Shown one piece after another: positions 1 through 6,463 of a stretch of DNA of 7,629 nucleotides. The translations under genes and the position numbers were made by a program. The notes under the pieces were generated by a model, which saw only the letters and a program-made list of their open reading frames with translations, ran no database searches and was not told where the DNA came from. This DNA comes from Anaerolineae bacterium (GTDB lineage: Bacteria; Chloroflexota; Anaerolineae; JACIWR01): the NCBI GenBank assembly GCA_021162125.1, contig JAGGZG010000143.1:1-7629 (forward strand). The letters are read 5' to 3'. Each line of letters opens with the position of its first letter. Within the stretch, counting starts at the first letter, position 1.

Positions 1-3000
1 AAGCCGGCGAGGGTTTCCTGGTCCAGATCGGCCAGCCGTCCACGAGCTATCTCCTGTCGCCTGGTCTCGTCGGTAAAGAAGCCTGCCTCACGCAGATAAT
101 GCATAACCGCTCGCCGGGTATTCAGGTCCAGGCGTTCTATCTTCCGATCCCGCACACGCTCCAGGCGTTCCCCGGCAAGGAATAAACAGGCCTGGCGACG
201 TGTCTCCGCATCCAGGTCGCTCAGACGCTGATAGACCAGGAAGTTCTGCACTTTCTTATCATCGGTGAAGTAGCCCTGCTGCTGGAAATAGTCACGGGCA
301 GCCTGGCGGACGTCCGGCTCCAGGTCTGCGATAGGAAGTTCCTGGCAATCCGCCAACCGCTCCTGGCCCAGGTGGCGGGCGATCCCATCGAACGTCCGCT
401 TGTCCAAATCCTCGATCCGGCACGAGAAGAGGCGCTGTTCAGCGTCCTCGTCCTCGAAGTAGCCTATGCTGTGCAAGTACTCCTCTACCCAACGCCGCGT
501 CTCCTCGTCCAAATCCGCTATTCGTCGCTCCCCGACTCTCTCTATCAGCTTTTGACCCAGGTAATCCATCAGCGCATCGCGCATATCCGCAGCCAAATCC
601 ACCAGTCGCTGCTGTTCCAGCTCTTGAATTCCCAGGTAACGTCGCAGAGCCTCGTAGACTTCCCCATCCAGCTCACCGATGCGCAGGTCTTCGCCAGTTC
701 CAATCCTGTTCTCGCCCAGGTATTTCAGCAGGTTCTGGTAAGATTCCTCGTCCAGGTCTTCCAGCCGGCGTTGTCCCCAGCGCTGCAACTCTTGTTCTCC
801 CCAGAGTTGCTCCCGTTCATCCAGGACGGCTTCCAGATGCGCCAGGATGGTGTGGCGTAGCTCCCGGCGGTCTATCCCCTCCATGCTCGCGGCCATCAAG
901 AACGATAGGGGAATCCGTGGTACAAAGGAACTGCGCCGCTTGTGTTCCCTGTCGAACGACTGTATCGCCACATAATAGACGTTTAACAGCAATTGAACGA
1001 TTTCTTGTCTGGACTCAGTATCCAGGGCGGTGTTTACAATTTCCTGTACCCCCCGCTCTATCTCGCTCAATTGACGTTCAATCCAGCGGGTGTATGCCAG
1101 GGTCATTGCCTGACGCAGGATCGGCTCCAGGCTACTGATCTCAAAGGTGGCCAGTTTGCTCAGTTCCTCCACGAGCTTGACCGGATTATATTTGGCTTGC
1201 CGGTGTTTTCCCCTCTCCAGTTCCTGTGCCATCTGTGTCAGCCTGGCCTCTGCCCGCTCGTCGTACGCGCCGGCCAGGGCCTGAGCCAACAACTGCTCGA
1301 CATCCTCGCTATCGAGATCGGCCAGCCTCACGTTTTCCAACCTGAGAGCAGGGGGAGTGCGGGTCTGGATCCACCGAAGCAAATCACCACACACCTTTTG
1401 ATGGTATGAGCGCCCCAGGGTCGCGAGCAAAATCTCCCTGACCTCGTCGAGTTCCCGATTCTTTAACTGCTGGTGTCTCACCTCCAAAGGCAGGGGGAAA
1501 GTGCGCTGTAAGTGCTGGAGCAAATCGCGGAAATTGACGGCTTTCCCCCGCTCCTCGGCCAGATCAACGAAGTCGTCAATCTTCTGCTCCAGAAACTCAG
1601 CGTAGGCCTCCAGATTCTCCCGACGCCTTTCTTCCACCTTGTGTATTGGCTCGCTGACGACCTTTTCCAACAGATACTCTCGATACGCATCACTGGCTTG
1701 CCGACTTATATCCAGCACCGCCTGGCCCAGAGCCTGCGGTGCCAGACCACGCAAGCGCTCAGCCAGGAAGCTGATTGTGTAAGGTGGGAAGCATCTCCAA
1801 TTGCTAGTTAGCGCAAAAGGCGGGGGGAACGGGACATCGGGTGGGAGGATCAGAAGTGGCAGAACCTGATCCAGAAAAATCCAAAGCTCCCTTTCCCGAT
1901 CTGCTTCAGGGGAAACCTTCGCCAGGCGCTCATCAATTTCCTTCTCCAGCATTTCCCTCAAATCTGGCCGCAGATCGTCCCTGGTCAGAATACGGTAACG
2001 TTGGTCGTAGATGAACTTGCGCTGGCGATTCAGGACATCGTCGTATTCGAGGAGATGCTTACGGATATCAAAGTTGTAGCCCTCGATTCGGGTTTGGGCA
2101 TTTTCGATGGTCTTGCTGACTAGCCCGTGTTCGATAGGGACATTGTCCTCCACTCCCAGACGTCCCATCAGGCCCTTGACCCGCTCCCCGCCGAAACGGC
2201 GCATCAGGTCATCTTCCAGGGATAGGTAAAAGCGGGAGGAGCCCGGTTCGCCCTGCCGCCCCGCCCGCCCACGAAGCTGGTTATCAATACGCCGCGCCTC
2301 GTGTCGCTCGGTGCCAATAATGTGCAGGCCTCCCAGTTCCAGAACTTTTTCCCGGCGGCGGATGTATTCGGGGTCCACCTCGGCAATCGCACTGTAGAAC
2401 TGCTCTGGAGTGACCCGGAAGAAGTCCAAGCCCTTACTCTCGATCACCCTGCGCGCCCTGGCTATGGTCTCATCACTCAACTCCCCTCCCAACTTGATGT
2501 CCACCCCTCGACCAGCCATCTGAGTGGCAACGGTAATCATCCCCGGCTCCCCAGCCCTGGCCACGATACGCGCCTCCTGGGTATGGTTCTTGGCATAAAG
2601 CACCTGGTGCTTGATGCCCTGGGCTCGCAATCTGCGGCTCAGCGCCTCGGATTTCTCCACAGACGTCGTGCCAACCAGGACCGGCCGGCCAATGCGGTAG
2701 CATTCCTTTATCTCCTGGATAATGGCCTGCCACTTGGCCTCTTCGGTGCGGTAGATCACGTCGGGGTAATCCACTCTCTTGAAATAACGGACATCGTTGG
2801 GATCTCCCCTGGAGTGGTAAACGGTGATTTCGAGGCCGTTCTCTCTACGGCGCGCTGCCACCAGACCAGAATCCGGCCTACTGGCCATGTACTCGACGTT
2901 GGTGGGCAGCACGACCGTGTCCAGGTTGTAGATCTTATAAAACTCCTCGGCTTCGGTGGCTGCCGTACCAGTCATACCCGCCAGCTTTTCGTACAGGCGG

Positions 3001-4157
3001 AAGTAGTTCTGGATGGTGATGGTGGCGTGGGTCATCGTGCGGGGCATAACCTTCACCCCTTCTTTGGCCTCAATGGCCTGGTGAAGCCCCTCGCTCAGGC
3101 GACGATCTGGCATCAGCCGCCCGGTGAAATGGTCAATCAAAACAACACGACCGTGTTGCACGATGTAGTCCCGGCCAGGGAGGAAAAGCACTTGCGCCTT
3201 GAGCGCCTGTTCCATGTAATGGACATACCTGTAGTTAGCTTCATCGTAGATGTTTTCGACGCCGGTCTCTTCCTCCACCTTGGCCAGACCCGCGTCAGTC
3301 AGCGAGACAGACTGCTCTTTCTCGTCCACCTCATAATGGACATCGGGCTCCAGTTTACGGGCGATGTTAGCGAATCGTCTGTATTCCTCGGCCTCTCGCT
3401 CCTGCTCCTCACGGCTCAAGTAACCCGAAATGATAAGGGGTGTCCGTGCCTGGTCAATGAAAACATTATCAACTTCGTCAACAATAGCGTAGTAAAGTTC
3501 CCTTTGCACACGTCTAGCCAGCTCTGTGGCCAGGTTATCCCGCAGGTAATCGAACCCGAACTCATTGTTAGTCCCGTAGGTGATGTCGGCCAGGTAGGCT
3601 TCCTTGCGGCTGACAGGGCGCAAGTATGGGAACTTTCCCCGCTTGTAGGTTGGATCAAACAGGAAAGCGTTGCTTTCCCCCTGCTGCAACAATCCAACCC
3701 TCAGGCCGAGCAGGTGATAGATAGGCCCCATCCACTGCACGTCACGGCGGGCCAAGTAGTCGTTGACCGTCACGACGTGGACACCCCGGCCCACCAGAGC
3801 ATTGAGGTAGGCCGGTAAAGTCGCCACCAGTGTCTTGCCTTCGCCGGTCTTCATCTCAACCACTTTGCCCTCATGCAAGAGGGCACCGCCAATAAGCTGC
3901 ACGTCGAAATGACGCAGGTTGACCGTGCGCTTGGATGCCTCGCGCACGGCGGCGAAAGCCTCCGGCAGGATGTCATCCAGGGTCTCGCCGGCGTGCAGGC
4001 GACCAATGAACTCCTGGGTCTTATCCCTCAGCTTCTCGTCCGCAAGCGCCTCGAACTCCGACTCCAGGGCGTTGACCTGCTCCACTACCGGCTGCAAGCG
4101 CTTCACTTCTTTTTCGTTAGCATCACCAACGATTTTATTCAACAAACCTCTGAGCAT
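1..4157 (-). CDS. secA: SecA, preprotein translocase ATPase subunit, very large variant (3' end beyond the left edge)
   Basis: SecA is the ATPase motor that pushes unfolded preproteins through the SecYEG channel at the inner face of the membrane. At least 1,385 residues are open in one frame without a stop; bacterial SecA is usually about 800-1,000. Motifs seen: Walker A MKTGEGKT (102-109), NDYLARRD (132-139), YGTNNEFGFDYLRDN (194-208), DEVD box (227-230) followed by ARTPLIISG, GMTGT (394-398), MAGRGVDI (547-554, T-to-V versus the usual MAGRGTDI), QLRGRAGRQGEPGSS (627-641) and LLEYDDVLNRQR (702-713). An insertion lies between PTN and the YRTEEAK segment. After residue 713 the sequence is helical, charged and unfamiliar, and ends in tandem repeats (separate entry). 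The start is firm: an in-frame TGA directly precedes the ATG, and GAGG lies 10 nt upstream (4168-4171). Identification of the core is certain; the C-terminal architecture is not. Confidence 0.97.
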   Translation of the reverse strand, partial: MLRGLLNKIVGDANEKEVKRLQPVVEQVNALESEFEALADEKLRDKTQEFIGRLHAGETLDDILPEAFAAVREASKRTVNLRHFDVQLIGGALLHEGKVVEMKTGEGKTLVATLPAYLNALVGRGVHVVTVNDYLARRDVQWMGPIYHLLGLRVGLLQQGESNAFLFDPTYKRGKFPYLRPVSRKEAYLADITYGTNNEFGFDYLRDNLATELARRVQRELYYAIVDEVDNVFIDQARTPLIISGYLSREEQEREAEEYRRFANIARKLEPDVHYEVDEKEQSVSLTDAGLAKVEEETGVENIYDEANYRYVHYMEQALKAQVLFLPGRDYIVQHGRVVLIDHFTGRLMPDRRLSEGLHQAIEAKEGVKVMPRTMTHATITIQNYFRLYEKLAGMTGTAATEAEEFYKIYNLDTVVLPTNVEYMASRPDSGLVAARRRENGLEITVYHSRGDPNDVRYFKRVDYPDVIYRTEEAKWQAIIQEIKECYRIGRPVLVGTTSVEKSEALSRRLRAQGIKHQVLYAKNHTQEARIVARAGEPGMITVATQMAGRGVDIKLGGELSDETIARARRVIESKGLDFFRVTPEQFYSAIAEVDPEYIRRREKVLELGGLHIIGTERHEARRIDNQLRGRAGRQGEPGSSRFYLSLEDDLMRRFGGERVKGLMGRLGVEDNVPIEHGLVSKTIENAQTRIEGYNFDIRKHLLEYDDVLNRQRKFIYDQRYRILTRDDLRPDLREMLEKEIDERLAKVSPEADRERELWIFLDQVLPLLILPPDVPFPPPFALTSNWRCFPPYTISFLAERLRGLAPQALGQAVLDISRQASDAYREYLLEKVVSEPIHKVEERRRENLEAYAEFLEQKIDDFVDLAEERGKAVNFRDLLQHLQRTFPLPLEVRHQQLKNRELDEVREILLATLGRSYHQKVCGDLLRWIQTRTPPALRLENVRLADLDSEDVEQLLAQALAGAYDERAEARLTQMAQELERGKHRQAKYNPVKLVEELSKLATFEISSLEPILRQAMTLAYTRWIERQLSEIERGVQEIVNTALDTESRQEIVQLLLNVYYVAIQSFDREHKRRSSFVPRIPLSFLMAASMEGIDRRELRHTILAHLEAVLDEREQLWGEQELQRWGQRRLEDLDEESYQNLLKYLGENRIGTGEDLRIGELDGEVYEALRRYLGIQELEQQRLVDLAADMRDALMDYLGQKLIERVGERRIADLDEETRRWVEEYLHSIGYFEDEDAEQRLFSCRIEDLDKRTFDGIARHLGQERLADCQELPIADLEPDVRQAARDYFQQQGYFTDDKKVQNFLVYQRLSDLDAETRRQACLFLAGERLERVRDRKIERLDLNTRRAVMHYLREAGFFTDETRRQEIARGRLADLDQETLAG
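3..767 (-). repeat. Degenerate tandem protein repeats in the C-terminal part of SecA (about 64-residue period)
   Basis: From residue 1131 to the window edge, SecA carries recurring units that open with R-L/I-x-D-L-D-x-x-T. Starts of the first half-unit: 1131 (RLEDLD), 1184 (RLVDLA), 1247 (RIEDLD), 1311 (RLSDLD) and 1374 (RLADLD), giving spacings of 53, 63, 64 and 63. A second half-unit alternates with it, at 1212 (RIADLDEETRRWVEEYL), about 1275 (IADLEPDVRQAARDYF) and about 1339 (IERLDLNTRRAVMHYL), each followed by G-Y/F-F and an acidic patch. A lone related copy, RLADLDSEDVEQLL, begins at residue 944. The copies are alike in protein but diverged in DNA, so the repeat is old and kept by selection rather than a recent slippage product. 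Function unknown; the pattern predicts a helical-hairpin solenoid (inference). Confidence 0.8.
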
Positions 4158-4217
4158 TCAGTAATTACCTCGTTCTCCGCTTTCCGCCACAGCTTCCTCA
4201 GCACTCAACCGCATTCC

Positions 4218-4240
4218 GTCATTCTGAGGAGCGAAGCAAG
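4218..4240. repeat. Fragment of a dispersed intergenic repeat (GTCATTCTGAGGAGCGAAGC type)
   Basis: The string GTCATTCTGAGGAGCGAAGC resembles the start of an intergenic repeat I recall from many environmental bacterial genomes, where it usually continues into a GAAGAATCT-like end. Here that continuation is absent, so it looks truncated. Family membership rests on memory and needs a genome-wide count. Confidence 0.4.
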
Positions 4241-4262
4241 CCTGCCCGGCCACGAGGTGGGA

Positions 4263-4280
4263 AGCCCCCCTCCGGGGGCT
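4263..4280. repeat. Perfect hairpin, 7-bp stem, 4-nt loop
   Basis: AGCCCCC (4263-4269) pairs with GGGGGCT (4274-4280) around the loop CTCC. No T-tract follows on either strand, so it is not a typical intrinsic terminator. It sits about 105 bp upstream of the secA start. Confidence 0.6.
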
Positions 4281-4310
4281 CCAGAGGCTCGGAGGGCTTT
4301 ACATCTCGTA

Positions 4311-4332
4311 GCCCGAACGTTCACGTTCGGGC
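4311..4332. repeat. Perfect hairpin, 9-bp stem, 4-nt loop
   Basis: GCCCGAACG (4311-4319) pairs with CGTTCGGGC (4324-4332) around TTCA. A further CTCG (4305-4308) faces CGAG (4332-4335) at the base with a small bulge. No T-tract follows on either strand. It is REP-like in appearance and could act on a long secA leader RNA or be a passive dispersed repeat. Confidence 0.65.
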
Positions 4333-4382
4333 GAGACTTGGTGGTTGATACCTTCATCTCGGTTTTTTCAGACACGCTCTCG

Positions 4383-4524
4383 GTACTTTAGCAGATTTTA
4401 CAAAGCAGTTTATACGGTAGACCATTTCACCGCCGAGACGCTGAGGGCGCAGAGATTTTTATACTTTTTCTCGGCGTCCCCTGCGCCTTTTTGAGGCAGT
4501 ACTTTTGCAGATTTCACAAAGTGG
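4383..4524. repeat. 26-bp imperfect direct repeats (4383-4408 and 4499-4524) flanking a small element
   Basis: GTACTTTAGCAGATTTTACA (4383-4402) recurs as GTACTTTTGCAGATTTCACA (4499-4518). With the following bases the copies match at 22 of 26 positions, offset 116 bp. They bracket a 90-bp segment containing an interleaved inverted repeat. The arrangement is compatible with an old insertion or a duplication. Confidence 0.6.
4431..4487. repeat. Interleaved inverted repeats (a-b-a'-b' order)
   Basis: CGCCGAGA (4431-4438) is complementary to TCTCGGCG (4469-4476), and GGCGCAG (4446-4452) to CTGCGCC (4481-4487). The two stems cross rather than nest, which is H-type pseudoknot topology in a single strand. 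The sequence resembles a widespread 'GAGACGC-GAGGGCGCAGAG' intergenic repeat, so it may simply be a decayed copy of a dispersed family. Confidence 0.55.
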
Positions 4525-4538
4525 CTATGCATGGATCG

Positions 4539-4639
4539 CGCCCCCTCTAGCTCCCCCCGTTCCACGGGGGGAGGACAGGCCCTTCGACTGCGCTCAGGAC
4601 AGGCTTCCCCCCTGCGAGCGGGGGGACTGAGGGGGGGCG
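4539..4639. repeat. GC-rich multi-armed palindromic element
   Basis: An outer arm CGCCCCCTC (4539-4547) faces GAGGGGGGGCG (4629-4639, two extra Gs). Inside are a perfect 10-bp hairpin, CTCCCCCCGT (4551-4560) with ACGGGGGGAG (4564-4573), and a 7-bp hairpin, TCCCCCC (4606-4612) with GGGGGGA (4620-4626). Between them lies CCCTTCGACTGCGCTCAGGA, whose minus-strand translation gives the CPERSRR string that recurs in over-called hypothetical proteins of environmental genomes. The whole is most likely a non-coding dispersed repeat or miniature element. Confidence 0.7.
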
Positions 4640-4640
4640 A

Positions 4641-4733
4641 GTGGCGAACCACGGATGCTTTGTAAAAAGAGCAAAACTACCTACGGATGAAAATGATTCA
4701 AAATCAGTGTTTTTCCGTGCAAATCCGTGTCCT
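4641..4733. repeat. Degenerate ACGGAT/ATCCGT intergenic repeat
   Basis: ACGGAT occurs at 4651-4656 and 4683-4688, and its complement ATCCGT at 4723-4728, with TTTTCCGTGC just before it. A small hairpin TGATT-CAA-AATCA lies at 4694-4706. This matches the style of the 'CCACGGATTTACACGGAT' repeats I recall from many environmental genomes. It is likely non-functional or structural; the family assignment is from memory. Confidence 0.45.
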
Positions 4734-4817
4734 GATGATAAAGAGACTGGCGAGATACCACCGCTGCGGGATTAACTGCACAGGTCGAAAATTACTGTTG
4801 AGGTAAAGCTTCGTTAA

Positions 4818-4846
4818 ATTATACCACAATTCTCTACAGGCGAAAA
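4818..4846 (-). promoter_or_regulatory. Candidate extended -10 promoter reading towards secA
   Basis: On the minus strand, TGGTATAAT (4818-4826) is a perfect extended -10 (TG-N-TATAAT). The hexamer 17-18 bp upstream (around 4841-4846) is T-rich and only weakly like TTGACA, which an extended -10 can tolerate. It lies just after the prs terminator and would give secA a leader of about 650 nt. No better promoter was seen nearer secA. Confidence 0.5.
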
Positions 4847-4859
4847 AGGTGAAGCACCT
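4843..4859 (-). terminator. Candidate intrinsic terminator after prs
   Basis: 36 nt past the prs stop, the minus strand reads AGGTG-CTT-CACCT (4847-4859) followed by a short T run (4843-4847). The stem is only 5 bp plus possible G-T pairs, so the terminator is weak to moderate, but its position at the end of a three-gene operon supports it. Confidence 0.5.
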
Positions 4860-4894
4860 CCCTTTGTTTCCCGGTCTCGATTTGTGTGCCGTAG

Positions 4895-5836
4895 CTACTC
4901 GTTGAACATCTCACCCACCGAGATGCCCAGGTGCGTGCGGCGGATGACCTCCCCCAGTAACGGCGCGACCGAGAGTATTATCATGTTCGGCAGGCGTTTC
5001 TCCGGCGGGATGGCGACAGTGTTGGTGGTCACAATCTCCTCCAGAGGAAGGCTACGCAAACGCTCAGTGGCCGGATCAGTAAGAATGGCGTGGGTGAAGC
5101 TGATGAAGATGCGGTCCACACCACAAGACTTGAGGACATCCACCGCCTCCACCACTGTGCCCGCCGTCAAGACTTCATCGTCTACCAAGATGGCGTTCTT
5201 CCCCCGCACATCGCCGATCACGTTGAGCGCCTCGGGTCGCATGGGGCTTTTCCGTCGCTTCTCGATAACGGCCAGCGGGATATGCAGCTTCTCCGCGAAG
5301 TTACGTGCCTTCTTGGCGAAGCCCAGGTCCGGGCTGACCACCACAGCGTTAGGGATGTTCCTCTTCAAGAAGTACTCGCTCAGGATGTGAAACGCGGTCA
5401 GTTCGTCGCCGGGGATGGTGAAGAAGCCCTGTATCTGCCCGGCGTGCAGGTCAATGGTCATGTAGCGATTAGCCCCGGCCACAGTGATCAGGTCAGCGAT
5501 GAGGCGGGCGGTAATGGGCACGCGCGGCTGATCTTTCTTGTCGCTGCGGGCGTAGGGATAAAGCGGCATCACCGCCGTGATCTGCTCCGCTGATGCCCGC
5601 CTCAGGGTGTCAATAATGATCAACAATTCCATGACATTACGGTTGACCGGCGAGCACGCAGACTGAATGACGTACACATCCTGCCCGCGCACACTGCGGT
5701 GCAGCTTGATGAAGATGTTCTCGTTGGGAAAGTCAATAATGTCCATCCCTCGCAAAGGGGTGTCCAGGTAATCACAGATCTCCCGCGCCAGGTCCGGGTT
5801 CGCCGAGCCACTGAAAACAGCCAGGTCTCGATACAT
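4895..5836 (-). CDS. prs: Ribose-phosphate pyrophosphokinase (PRPP synthetase), variant active-site type
   Basis: Makes 5-phosphoribosyl-1-pyrophosphate from ribose 5-phosphate and ATP, the precursor for purine, pyrimidine, NAD, histidine and tryptophan synthesis; cytosolic. 313 residues, close to the usual 315 of class I enzymes. Seen: tandem phosphoribosyltransferase-like halves, DLHAGQIQGFF (129-139, with the key His131), the flexible-loop KRR (193-195) and the PRPP loop VDDEVLTAGT (218-227). Several positions differ from the E. coli/Bacillus pattern: FSDGE is FPNEN (36-40), YARQD is YARSD (95-99), SPDxGG is SPDLGF (168-173), and the loop's DDxxDT is DDEVLT, so its third acidic residue is Leu223. 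I associate such changes with a Chloroflexota-type subfamily (from memory). The ATG follows AGGAG by about 11 nt. It is the last gene of the operon, 28 bp after the acetyltransferase. Confidence 0.94.
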   Translation of the reverse strand: MYRDLAVFSGSANPDLAREICDYLDTPLRGMDIIDFPNENIFIKLHRSVRGQDVYVIQSACSPVNRNVMELLIIIDTLRRASAEQITAVMPLYPYARSDKKDQPRVPITARLIADLITVAGANRYMTIDLHAGQIQGFFTIPGDELTAFHILSEYFLKRNIPNAVVVSPDLGFAKKARNFAEKLHIPLAVIEKRRKSPMRPEALNVIGDVRGKNAILVDDEVLTAGTVVEAVDVLKSCGVDRIFISFTHAILTDPATERLRSLPLEEIVTTNTVAIPPEKRLPNMIILSVAPLLGEVIRRTHLGISVGEMFNE

Positions 5837-5864
5837 CTCTTCTCTCTCCTACCTTCCCCCCCCG

Positions 5865-6398
5865 CTATTCGATTTGAAACTCATCTGCCAGGATACCCAT
5901 CAACAGCACGTCGTGATACTCCCCGTCACGGAACAGGGCCTGCCGTTGGCGTCCCTCGTGCTGGAAACCGCATTTCTCGTAACAGCGGATAGCCCGCGCG
6001 TTGTAGTCGTGCACCCGCAACTGGACGCGGTGCAGGTTCATCTCCTGAAAAGCAAAGTGCAGAAGAGTTTTGAGGGCATCGCTACCGTAACCACGCCCCC
6101 AGTAGTCCTTCTCGCCGATGGCAATGCCCACTTCCGTCATACGGTTTTTCCAGTCAATGTCGTGAATCCCGATGTTACCGATGTGCACCGGCTGGTCGCC
6201 GTCAATGGCCTCGATGGCAAAGATGCGGCTATCCCGCTTTTGTAACTGTTCCTCGAACCACTTCTCCTCCTCGGCCAGGGACATGGGCATGTACATCAGC
6301 AGATAACGACGCACTTCCGGATCGTTGAACCAGCGCACGAAAGTGGGCAGATCATCGCGCTCGATGGCCCTCAAACGAACTTTCTGTCCCAGGATCAT
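5865..6398 (-). CDS. GNAT family N-acetyltransferase, RimJ/RimL type (Acetyltransf_3-like)
   Basis: Predicted to move an acetyl group from acetyl-CoA to an amine; the substrate (protein N-terminus, polyamine, antibiotic or small metabolite) cannot be told from sequence. 177 residues, typical for the family. Seen: an N-terminal LRAIERDDLPTFVRWFNDP (9-27) characteristic of RimJ/RimL relatives, a beta strand IGNIGIHDID (73-82), the acetyl-CoA pyrophosphate loop in YWGRGYGSDA (99-108), the segment LHRVQLRVHDYNARAIRCYE (122-141) leading into KCGF, and the C-terminal FRDGEYHDVLLMGIL (156-170), which is usual in this group. The start is supported by GGAGGAGG about 8 nt upstream and by a TGA directly before the ATG. 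Middle gene of the operon. Specific names such as rimI, rimJ or speG are not justified. Confidence 0.9.
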   Translation of the reverse strand: MILGQKVRLRAIERDDLPTFVRWFNDPEVRRYLLMYMPMSLAEEEKWFEEQLQKRDSRIFAIEAIDGDQPVHIGNIGIHDIDWKNRMTEVGIAIGEKDYWGRGYGSDALKTLLHFAFQEMNLHRVQLRVHDYNARAIRCYEKCGFQHEGRQRQALFRDGEYHDVLLMGILADEFQIE

Positions 6399-6418
6399 TC
6401 AGTTTCTCCTCCTCCCAT

Positions 6419-6463
6419 ATTCGCCATTCGCACATTCGCACATTCGCTCATTCGCCATTCCCC
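6419..6463. repeat. Short tandem repeat of 7-8 bp units (ATTCGCAC) spanning a stop codon
   Basis: On the plus strand the units are ATTCGCC, ATTCGCAC, ATTCGCAC, ATTCGCTC, ATTCGCC and ATTCCCC, six in a row. On the coding strand the unit is GTGCGAAT. The array runs from the gap upstream of the acetyltransferase gene into the last codons of the histidine-phosphatase gene, whose TGA (6448-6450) and final Gly-Asn-Gly-Glu are made from repeat units. Confidence 0.8.

Larger units (their letters stand above)
4158..4894. other. Repeat-rich non-coding spacer between secA and prs
   Basis: This 737-bp stretch has no credible gene on either strand. It holds, from left to right: the secA ribosome binding site, a fragment resembling a common dispersed repeat (4218-4240), two perfect hairpins (4263-4280, 4311-4332), a pair of 26-bp direct repeats bracketing an interleaved inverted repeat (4383-4524), a GC-rich multi-armed palindrome (4539-4639), a degenerate ACGGAT/ATCCGT repeat (4641-4733), a candidate promoter (4818-4846) and the prs terminator (4843-4859). 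If secA is transcribed from that promoter, nearly all of this is its 5' leader. I saw no SRP RNA, tmRNA, tRNA or riboswitch signature. Confidence 0.75.

Noticed and set aside
372..1811. Several plus-strand open frames of 70-160 codons
   Set aside because: They are antisense to the open SecA frame; their regular leucine- and glutamine-rich look comes from the complement of the LD/ET repeat codons.
2301..3818. A 505-codon open frame on the plus strand
   Set aside because: It lies wholly inside secA on the opposite strand, where the minus frame gives textbook SecA motifs throughout; the plus-strand protein has no family features.
4340..4375. T-run after ATCTCGG on the plus strand as an intrinsic terminator
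   Set aside because: No convincing stem precedes the T-run, and no plus-strand gene ends there.
3873..4391. 172-codon plus-strand frame crossing the secA start
   Set aside because: Its first half is antisense to SecA and its second half runs through the hairpin repeats; no ribosome binding site or family signal.
4410..4652. 80-codon minus-strand frame containing the CPERSRR string
   Set aside because: It spans two unrelated non-coding repeats and their hairpins, has no good ribosome binding site, and CPERSRR is a known mark of spurious calls.
4158..4894. Hidden structural RNA (SRP RNA, tmRNA, RNase P) in the secA-prs spacer
   Set aside because: I found none of the conserved core motifs; the structure present is explained by separate short repeats.
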